Below are positions 55,281 to 64,000 of a stretch of 64,000 nucleotides of DNA, in pieces. Source of the stretch: Thinopyrum elongatum. Lineage: Eukaryota > Streptophyta > Magnoliopsida > Poales > Poaceae. The translations under genes and the position numbers were made by a program. Positions within the stretch are counted from its first letter, which is position 1. Each line of letters starts with the position of its first letter. The DNA lies in contig CM022297.1 of NCBI GenBank assembly GCA_011799875.1, forward strand, positions 367,951,105 to 368,015,104. Reading direction: 5' to 3'. The notes under the pieces were generated by a model, which saw only the letters and a program-made list of their open reading frames with translations, did no database searches and had not been told where the DNA came from.

Positions 55281-56811
55281 TGATACGTCTCCATCGTATC
55301 TATAATTTTTGATTGTTTCACGCCAATATTCTACATTTTTCATATACTTTTGGCAACTTTTTATACTATTTTTGGGACTAACATATTGATCCAGTGCCCA
55401 GTACCAGTTCCTGTTTGTTGCATGTTTTTTGTTTCGCAGAAAATCCATATCAAACGGAGTCCAAACGCGATAAAAACTTACGGAGATTTTTTTTGGAATA
55501 TATGTGATTTTTGGGAAAAAGAATCAACGCGAGATGATGCCCGAGGAGTCCACAAGGCAGGGGGCGCCCCAGGGGGTAGGGCGCTCCCTGGGCCCTTGTG
55601 GCCACTCCGTAAGGCGGTTGGTGCCCTTCTTTCGCCGCAAGAAAGATAATATCCAGATAAAAATCTTGTTAAAATTTCAGCCCAATCGGAGTTACGAATC
55701 TCCGGGAATTTAAGAAACGGTGAAAGGCCAGAATCTGAGAGCGCACAAACAGAAGGAAACAGAGAGAGAGAGAGATCCAATCTCGGAGGGGCTCTCGCCC
55801 CTCCACCGCCATGGAAGCCATGGACCAGAGGGTAAACCCTTCTTCCATCTAGGGGGAAGGTCAAGGAAGAATAAGAAGGAGGGGGGCTCTCTCCCCCTCT
55901 CTCCCGGTGGCACCAGAACGCCGCCGGGGCCATCATCGTGACGGCGATCTACATCAACAACTTCACCGCCGTCATCACCAACTCTCTCCCCCTCTATGCA
56001 GCGGTGTAACACCTCTTCTCCTCGCTGTAATCTCTACTTAAACATGGTGCTCAACGCTATATATTATTTCCGAATGATGTATGGCTATCCTATGATGTTT
56101 GAGTAGATCCGTTTTTGTCCTATTGGTTGATTGATGATCGTGATTGGTTTGAGTTGCATGTTTTATTATTGGTGTTGTCCTATGGTGCTCTCCGTGTCGC
56201 GCAAGCGTGAGGGATCCCCACTGTAGGGTTTGCAATATTCTCATGATTTGCTTATGGTGGGTGGCGTGAGTGACAGAAGCACATACCCGAGTAAGTAGGT
56301 TGTTTGCATATGGGAGTAAAGAGGACTTGATACTTTAATGCTATATTTGGGTTTTACCTTAATGATCTTTAGTAGTTACGGATGTTTGCTAGAGTTCCAA
56401 TCATAAGTGCATATGATCCAAGAAGAGAAAGTATGTTAGCTTATGCCTCTCCCTCATATAAAATTGCAATAATGATTACCGGTCTAGTTATCGATTGCCT
56501 AGGGACAAATAACTTTCTTGTGACAAAAAGCTCTCGACTAAAACTAACTTAGTTGTTTCTTTATCTAAACAGCCCCTAGTTTTTATTTACGTGCTCTTTA
56601 TTATCTTGCAAACCTATCCCGTTACACCTACAAAGTACTTCTAGTTTCATACTTGTTCTAGGTAAAGCGAACATTAAGCGTGCGTAGAGTTGTTTCGGTG
56701 GTCGATAGAACTTGAAGGGAATACAAATCCTACCTTTAGCTCCTCGTTGGGTTCGACACTCTTATTTATAGAGAAAGGCTACAACTGATCCCCTATACTT
56801 GTGGGTTATCA
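55281..56811 (+). repeat. 5' LTR, type II copy 2
   Basis: 1,531 bp, from TGATACGTCTCCATCG to TTGTGGGTTATCA. Confidence 0.92.
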
Positions 56812-56822
56812 AGACCTTTTTC

Positions 56823-56840
56823 TGGCACCGTTGCCGCGGA
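56823..56840 (+). promoter_or_regulatory. Primer-binding site, tRNA-Asp type, decayed
   Basis: TGGCACCGTTGCCGCGGA has two mismatches to the tRNA-Asp complement. The changes probably came after insertion. Confidence 0.7.
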
Positions 56841-56935
56841 GCAATAGCGTGGGGTGAATATTCTCGTGTGTGCTTGTTTGCTTTGTCACTAAGTAGATTT
56901 TATTTGCTGTTCTTAGTTATTCTTTATCTTTAGTT

Positions 56936-58285
56936 ATGGATATGGAACACGAAATACCAAAAAAATTAGGTGTACTTGCTACTCATGGAGATGGGGAACG
57001 TCCTAAAACCCTCGATGCTCGTTATGTGGAAGATATTATGCACTACTTTAATAATCCTGGGAAAACCCCATTCAACTTGATAATGGGAGACACGTTGGAT
57101 GAACGTGAATACTTTAGGGATTATCGCTTGACTCAAAAGGGGAAACTATTATGGGATCAAATTCATATGTTGCATTGGTATGCTCGGGAACTATGCTTGA
57201 GATATGATTATACTTGTTGCTCTAGGATGAAGGCTCCACACCTTCCCTTTTCATGTAAATTTAATGATAATAAAACCTTGGCTTCTTATGCTAATGGTAT
57301 ATATGATTACTATGATGTGGAATGAATAGAAGAATTCGTTGCTTTTAAGGGTGCTTATGAAATTGAATCTTTGTTTGAAAAGTGTGAAAATCTTGATGAT
57401 GCTGTTTACAGACCTGAAAATTATGCTATGCTTAAATATTGCTATGAGAATTATGAATACAATGCCGATATTGATGCATTTATTGAGAAAGTCTCCGCTG
57501 TCCAAGAAGAGACTAATATTTTGCAGGAATCTATGGAAGAAGAAATTGCTGAAACTGTGAGCTCATTAGATGAAAAAGATGACGAGGAGAGTGAAGAACA
57601 AAAGGAGGAAGAGCGGATTGATCACCCGTGCCCACCTTCTAATGAGAGTAACCCTTCAACTCATACATTGTTTAATTTCCCTTCGTGCTTACCGAAGGTT
57701 GATTGCTATGATAATTACTACGATCCCTTTGATTCATTTGAAATATCCCTTTTTGATGAACTTGATGCTTGCTATGCTTGTGGCCATGATGCCAATATGA
57801 ATTATGCTTATGGAGATAAACTTGCTATAGTTCCTTATGTTAAGAATGAAATTGTTTCTATTGCACCCACGCATGATAGTCCTATTATCTTTTTGAATTC
57901 TCCCAACTACACTATATCGGAGAAGTTTGCGCTTATTAAGGACTATATTGATGGGTTGCGTTCTACTATTGAACATGATGATTTTGATAAATTTAATATG
58001 CATGTGCTTGCAGCTCCTACTTGCAATTATTATGAGAGAGGAACTACATCTCCGCCTCTCTATGTTTCCAATACGATAAAATTGCAAGAAACTGTTTATA
58101 CTATGCATTGGCCTTTACTTTGTGTGCATGAATTGTTCTTTTATGACATGCCAATGCATAGGAAGAGAGTTAGACTTCGTTGTTGCATGATATATGTTGC
58201 TTTGTGCTCACTACTAAAATACAAATCATTGTTAATTAAAATTGGCTTTGATATACCTTGGGATCCGGGTAGATCCATTACTTGA
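56936..58285 (+). pseudogene. Orphan type II ORF, copy 2, one nonsense codon
   Basis: The same 450-codon length as 16311-17660 with no insertion or deletion. Codon 130 is TGA (57323-57325) where copy 1 has CGA, a change expected from deamination of a methylated cytosine. About 45 other residues differ, many of them non-conservative. The second part is open from 57371 to the end. Confidence 0.8.
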
Positions 58286-58292
58286 GCACTAT

Positions 58293-58342
58293 ATGCCTAG
58301 CTTAATGGCTTTAAAGAAAGCGCTGCCAGGGAGACAACCTGG
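58293..58342 (+). other. Post-ORF hairpin motif, type II copy 2
   Basis: Same as copy 1: stem CCAGG (58326-58330) and CCTGG (58338-58342) around GAGACAA. Confidence 0.6.
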
Positions 58343-61280
58343 AAGTTTTAGAGAGTCAATTATTTCTGTTGAGTGCTTTTATAATTAAAAACAAAAAAAA
58401 TAAAGAGGGGAACCTAAAACTTTTTCAACAAGAAAAGTGAAAGTGAGAGAGACGAGCATTGTTAAAGTGGGAGCATGCCTTGAACTTTGTTCATGCCCAT
58501 GGAAACTTTGTGAATCTTAATTACAGAAACTTTTCAACAAAAATAATTATCCCCTTGTATAAATCCATTGTATTATAAAAATAATGTGCCAAGATTTGCC
58601 TTTAGGATGATTAGATTGCTTGTTTGGTTTGTGCGGTGCAAAAACAGAAACTTTGGCTGTAGTGCGTGATTTTACATTTTTTACTGGAAAGTCAAATGCG
58701 TCTGAAACATTTTGAAAAGTACTTATATACAAATTTTTTATTTTTTCCTAATTTTTCAGAATTTTTGGAGTTACAGAAGTATGGTAGATGTTCAGATTTC
58801 TACAGACTGTCCTGTTTTTGACAGATTCTATTTTTGATGCATTGTTTTGCTTGTTTTGATGAAACTATCGATTTTATCGGTGGTATAAGCTATAGAGAAG
58901 TTATAATACAGTAGATACAATGCAAAAACAAAATATTAATGAGTTTTCAACAGTACTTAAAGTGGTGATTTGCTTTATTATACTAACGGATCTCACGAGG
59001 GTTTTGTTAAGTTTTGTGTGATTGAAGTTTTCAAGTTTTGGGTGAGATCATGATGGATGAAGGAATAAGGAGTGGCAAGATCCTAAGATTGGGAATACCC
59101 GAGGCACCCCAAGGTAATATTCAAGGACTCCCAAGCAGCTAAGCTTGGGGATGCCCCGGAAGGCATCCCCTCTTTCTTCTAATGATCATTGGTAATTTTA
59201 CTTGGAGCTATATTTTTATTCGCCACATGATATGCGTAAATTTTGGAGCGTCGTGTGCCTTTTATTTTTCTTTTAATAAATGCACCATGCTGGTATGAGA
59301 TAGTCCTTGGTTGATTTATAGAATGCTCTTTGCACTTCACATATATATCTTTTGAGTATGGCTTTATAGAATGCTTCATGTGCTTCACTTATATCATTTG
59401 AAGTTTGGATTGCCTGTTTCCCTACACATAGAAAACCGCCATTTGTAGAATGGTCTTTTGCGTCACTTATATTTGTTAGAGCGTGGGCATATCTTTTGTA
59501 GAAAGAATTAAACTCTAATGGTTCACTTATATCTATTTAGAGAGTCGTCAGGAATTGGTCATTCACATGGTTAGTCATAAAATCCTACATAAAACTTGTA
59601 GATCACTGAATATGATATGTTTGATTCCTTGCAATAGTTTTGTGATATAAATATGGTGATATTAGAGTCATGCTAGTGAGTAATTGTGGATTGGTAAGAA
59701 TACTTGTGTTAAAGTTTGTGATTTCCGTAGCATGCACGTATGGTGAACCGTTATGTAACGAAGTCGGAGCATGCTTTATTTTTTGATTGTCTTCCTTATG
59801 AGTGGTGGTCGGGCACGAGCGATGGTCTTTTCCTACCAATCTATCCCCCTAGGAGCATGCGCGTAGTACTTTGTTTCGATAGCTAATAGACTTTTGCAAT
59901 AAGTATGTGAGTTCTTTATGACTAATGTTGAGTCCATGGATTATATGCACTCTCACCCTTCCATCATTGCTAGCCTCTTCGGTATCGTGCATTGCCCTTT
60001 CTCACCTTGAGAGTCGGTGCAAACTTCGCCGGTGCATCCAAACCCCGTGATATGATACGCTCTGTCACACATAAGCCTCCTTATATCTTCCTCAAAACAG
60101 CCACCATACCTACCTATCATGGCATTTCCATAGCCATTCCGAGATATATTGCCATGCAACTTCCACCATCATCATATACATGACTTGAGCATTCATTTTC
60201 ATATTGCTTTGCATGATCGTAAGATAGCTAGCATGATATTTTCATGGCTTGTCCGTTTTTTGATATCTTTTGCTATGCTAGATCATTGCACATCCTGGTA
60301 CACTGCCAGAGGCATTCATATAGAGTCATACTTTGTTCTAGATATCGAGTTGTAATATTGAGTTGTAATTAAATAAAAGTGTGATGATCATCATTATTAG
60401 AGCATTGCCCCATGTGAGGAAAAATAAAAGAGGCCAAAGAAGCCACTCCAAAAAAAAGAGAGAAAACAAAAAAAAATGAGAGAAAAAGAGAGAAGGGGCA
60501 ATATTACTATCCTTTTTCCATACTTGTGCTTCAAAGTAGCACCATGTTCTTCATATAGAGAGTCTCTTGAGTTATCACTTTCATATACTAGTGGGAATTT
60601 TCATTATAGAACTTGGCTTGTATATTCCGATGATGGGCTTCCTCAAATGCCCGAGGTCTTCATGAGCAAGCAAGTTGGATGCACACCCACATAGTTTCAT
60701 TTGTGAGCTTTCATACACTTATAGTTCTAGTGCATCCGTTGCATGGCAATCCATACTCCTCGCATTGACATCAATTGATGGGCATCTCCAAAGCCCATTG
60801 ATTAGCCGCGTCGATGTGAGACTTTCTTCCTTTTTGTCTTCTCCACACAAGCGCCACCATCATATTCTATTCCACCTATAGTGCTATGTCCATGGCTCAC
60901 GCTCATGTATTGCGTGAAAGTTGAAAAGGTTTGAGAACATCAAAAGTATGAAACAATTGCTTGGCTTGTCATCGGGGTTGTGGATGATTTGAATATTTTG
61001 TGTGGGAAGATGGAGCATAGCCAGACTATATGATTTTGTAGGGATAACTTTCTTTGGCCATTTTATTTTGAGAAAGACATGATTGCTTTATTAGTATGCT
61101 TGAAGTATTGTTGTCTTAATGTCAAATGATAGACTATTGCTTTGAATCACTCGTGTCTTAATATTCAAGCCATGATTAGATTATATGATCAAGATTATGC
61201 TAGGTAGCATTCCACATCAAAAATTATCTTTTTTATCATTTACCTACTCGAGGACGAGCAGGAATTAAGCTTGGGGATGC
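58343..61280 (+). other. Non-coding 3' domain of type II copy 2, with PPT
   Basis: Homologous to 17718-20673, with a purine-rich tract near 60415-60500 and the PPT AAGCTTGGGGATGC at 61267-61280. No supported ORF. Confidence 0.6.
59086..59170 (+). other. Twin hairpin, type II copy 2
   Basis: Hairpin 2 is perfect (GGGGATGCC, loop CCGGAA, GGCATCCCC; 59147-59170). Hairpin 1 (59086-59113) has lost pairing through substitutions. Confidence 0.6.
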
Positions 61281-61766
61281 TGATACGTCTCCGTCGTATC
61301 TATAATTTTTGATTGTTTCATGCCAATATTCTACAACTTTCATATACTTTTGAAAACTTTTTATACTATTTTTGGGACTAACATATTGATCCAGTGCCCA
61401 GTACCAGTTCCTGTTTGTTGCATGTTTTTTGTTTCGCAGAAAATCCATATCAAACAGAGTCCAAACATGATAAAAACTTGCGGAGATTTTTTTTTGGAAT
61501 ATATGTGATTTTTGGGAAAATGAATCAACGCGAGACGATGCCCGAGGAGTCCACAAGGCAGGGGGCGCGCACCAGGGGGTAGGGCGCACCCTGGGCCCTT
61601 GTGGCCACTCCGTAAGGTGGTTGGCGCCCTTCTTTCACCGCAAGAAAGCTAATATTCGGATAAAAATCATGTTAAAATTTCAGCCCAATCGGAGTTACGG
61701 ATCTCCGGGAATTTAAGAACCGGTGAAAGGCCAGAATCTGAGAGCGCAGAAACAGAAGGAAACAGA
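61281..61766 (+). repeat. 3' LTR of type II copy 2, truncated by insertion
   Basis: Matches the first 486 bp of the 5' LTR up to GGAAACAGA, where another LTR begins. Confidence 0.88.
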
Positions 61767-64000
61767 TGTGACGCCCCCGGCTCAATCTTGCACTAATCAT
61801 ACACACAAATGCACACGATCAAGCCTAAGGACTCACGGGAAGATATCACAACACAACTCTAAAACATAAATAAAGTCATACAAGCTTTATATTACAAGCC
61901 AGGGCCTCGAGGGCTCGAATACAAAAGCTCGCATACAAGCGTCAGCGGAAGCATCAGATATCTGAGTACATATATTAAAAGAGAAACAGAAAGGCCTTTA
62001 GAAAGGCGGGGCAAAATAAAACACTACGATCGAAAGGCGCAAGCCTCCTGCCTGGGACCCTCCGATCCTACTCCTGGTCGTCGGCAAGCTCGTAGTAGTA
62101 TCCACCCTCGGGGTAGTAGTAGCGATCGTCGACGGGGGCAGCTGTCTCAGGGGGCTCCGTCATCTGGTCACGACAAACTGATATGGGGAGAAAAAGAAAG
62201 CAAAGCAACCATGAGTACTCATAAGTACTCAGCAAGCAAGGATCTACACTACATATGCAACATTATCAAAGAGAGGCTGTATATGTGGACTGGGCTGCAG
62301 AAAAGCCAGAATAGAGAGGAAAGCCTAGTCCTATCGAAGACTAGCATCTTCAGCGGTCTTGCAGCAATAGAAGAGAGTAGAATAGTACAATATAATGTAG
62401 TAGTATTATTAAGTCTCAACCTCACCCAGAGATCCTTTCTCGACTCCCTGCGAGAAAGCAATCCCAGAGCCATACAGTCATCAACCTCGTCCTGAGATCC
62501 CTTCTCGACTCCCTGCGAGAAGCAATCCCAGAGCCATAGTATCCGGTTATAGTTGTATCGATCGGGATACAACTCCGAGTGTCCGTTACCAAGGATCCGG
62601 CTATGCATAGATTAGTTCTTCCCTGCAGGGGTGCACCAACTTACCCACCACGCTCGCTTAACTCCGGGCGGACACACTTTTCCGGGTCATGCCCGGCCTC
62701 GGCCAAACGACACACCGCAACCCTACCTACAGCTCAGCAGAGAGGTCCCCGCCAGTCTACATCCTAAGCGCAAGGGGGTCTTGGCCATCGCCCCTCGCCC
62801 TCCGGGTCGTTGCGCACACGATGAAGCCAGGCACCAACACTACAGGAAGGCGCCGGTCCGTCCGTGCCGCCATGCTGAACTAGACGTCTGACAGAGCTTT
62901 CGGCTGATGCATACGATGCAGAACGCCCATACTATGCCCACGTGGTGGTTAGTGCTATCGGGCCAGAGGCCCACTCAGATCAAATATCCAAACCGTTAGT
63001 ACCTTGGGGGTGCGGTAACGAGCAGAGACTCACGATCGATGTGACCCCGTCGCCCCGTCTCGAGGACTTGCGGCAAGGGCCAAGAATGCCCGGCCACGCC
63101 TCGTATTCTCACTCGGGCACCATCCAGGTCAACCCGTCTCACAAAAGACTGTCGGGAACTCAGGTCCACCTCTACTGGGCGGTACCGCCTGTCCCTCTAG
63201 TCCTGCAGTTAAAGTAACTCCCTCGGGTCGCCCTCGGGGCCGACCCGTTTCTAACAGGGTGCAGGGGTAAAGTCACAGTAGCCGTGTGTCCATAACATCA
63301 AGGGAATCCGAGGTATCACCCTCGACAGATACCCACTCGATGTAACTGTAAAGGTGAACGTAGGAGGATTCACCCTCGATGGGTTCACACTTGATGTGTT
63401 GCACGACCGCGTCGTTATCGGAAGTGGTGAAGGAGGAATCACCCTCGATGGCCATGACCAAATAGCTACTCTACAGGGTTAACATCTGAAGTGCTACACG
63501 AGGTATCACCCTCGGCACTCGATAGTAACGCTGCAGTGTCGTTACAACTAAGGGGGTGAAGTGCGGTGCCGGGGCCTGGTCTTCAATCCCGTTGATCGGG
63601 TCTTCTGATCATCCAGCGGGGCAGTCGGGACTAGTGGGGTCACTGATAGGTCTCTACCCAGCATATACTAAGCAATCTAGGTTATGCTGGTAATTATCAA
63701 CAGCAGGTTACAATAAACAGGCTATGCATCAGAATAGGTAAAGCAGCACTAGCAGCAATTCTAATTCAAGCATGAGAAAATAGAATGGGCGATATCGGTA
63801 TGCTCAAGGGGGGGGGGCTTGCCTGGTTGCTCGGCGGCAAGGGCAAGGTCGTCAGAAGTGTAGCCAATCACCAGAGCTGCGTCGGTACCGGGAACTGCAT
63901 CGGGGTCTAACGAGAGAGAAGAGGGGGAGGAAACAGTATAAATACACAGCAATAGGAGCAACACAGAGCAGGCTACACTAACATGCAGTGCAGGGTTGCC
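61767..64000. repeat. Long Gypsy-type LTR, partial (runs off the window)
   Basis: Begins TGTGACGCCCCCGGC, with the wording CCTCGAGGGCTCGAATACAA and CTTCCCTGCAGGGGTGCACC known to me from a large Triticeae Gypsy LTR family I cannot name with certainty. The candidate left target copy is ACAGA (61762-61766). At least 2,234 bp lie in the window. The orientation of the element is unresolved. Confidence 0.65.
62068..62163 (-). CDS. Small Tyr-rich ORF inside the LTR, 31 aa
   Basis: Minus-strand ATG at 62163, stop TAG at 62068-62070. The product has two Tyr triplets (DRYYYPEGGYYYEL) and acidic ends. It may be a leader ORF or chance. It is noted because similar Tyr-triplet wording seems to recur in this LTR family. 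Confidence 0.25.
   Translation of the reverse strand: MTEPPETAAPVDDRYYYPEGGYYYELADDQE

Larger units (their letters stand above)
55281..61766 (+). mobile_element. Type II non-autonomous LTR retrotransposon, copy 2 (interrupted)
   Basis: Same layout as 14660-22202: 5' LTR, PBS, orphan ORF, both hairpin modules, PPT and 3' LTR. The 3' LTR is broken after 486 bp by a further LTR insertion at 61767. The left target copy is GGCAA (55276-55280). The right one lies outside the window. Confidence 0.92.

Overview
This window is almost wholly repetitive plant nuclear DNA. Nested LTR retrotransposons with clean 5-bp target duplications, tRNA-Asp type primer-binding sites and the LTR family that begins TGATACGTCT point to a large-genome grass of the Triticeae (wheat, Aegilops or barley relatives). 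That assignment rests on family recognition. I see no ordinary host gene, tRNA, rRNA or CRISPR array.

Layout. (1) 1-1856 and 25438-26679 are old unidentified repeat-like DNA, split by a Gypsy element (1857-25437, TSD AGGTG) resembling the Fatima group. It carries a decayed gag-protease, no reverse transcriptase or integrase, and an antisense five-exon gene (24403 down to 13617). Two younger elements sit inside it: 6585-13054 (type I, TSD CTTAC) and 14660-22202 (type II, TSD ACAGC), the latter inside exon 4 of the antisense gene. (2) A CACTA-like transposon end starts at 26680. It is interrupted by a minus-strand element at 28464-39790 (type III, TSD GGCAA) that has three tandem LTRs on its left side and one on its right. 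(3) 39796-47924 is a patchwork: CACTA-like DNA, two MITE-like elements, a possible SINE, a head-to-head pair of unrecognised paralogous ORFs, degenerate repeats and a truncated LINE-like 3' end. (4) From 47925 a Gypsy LTR fragment is split by 48148-54730 (type IV, TSD GGCTA) and by a second type II element (55281-61766). The 3' LTR of that element is broken by another long LTR (61767 to the window end).

How the parts relate. Types I to IV lack pol and so look non-autonomous. Each has a PBS, one ORF just after it, a long non-coding 3' domain and a polypurine tract. The ORFs differ between types (a gag remnant, a 449-aa orphan, a 233-aa orphan, a broken 234-codon acidic ORF), yet all types share two hairpin-forming non-coding modules: one just after the ORF and a twin hairpin in the 3' domain that contains internal copies of the polypurine tract. 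This pattern suggests cis signals kept for mobilisation by another element. Together with the phase-consistent antisense gene and the tandem LTR array with fold-back junctions, it is the most interesting content here.
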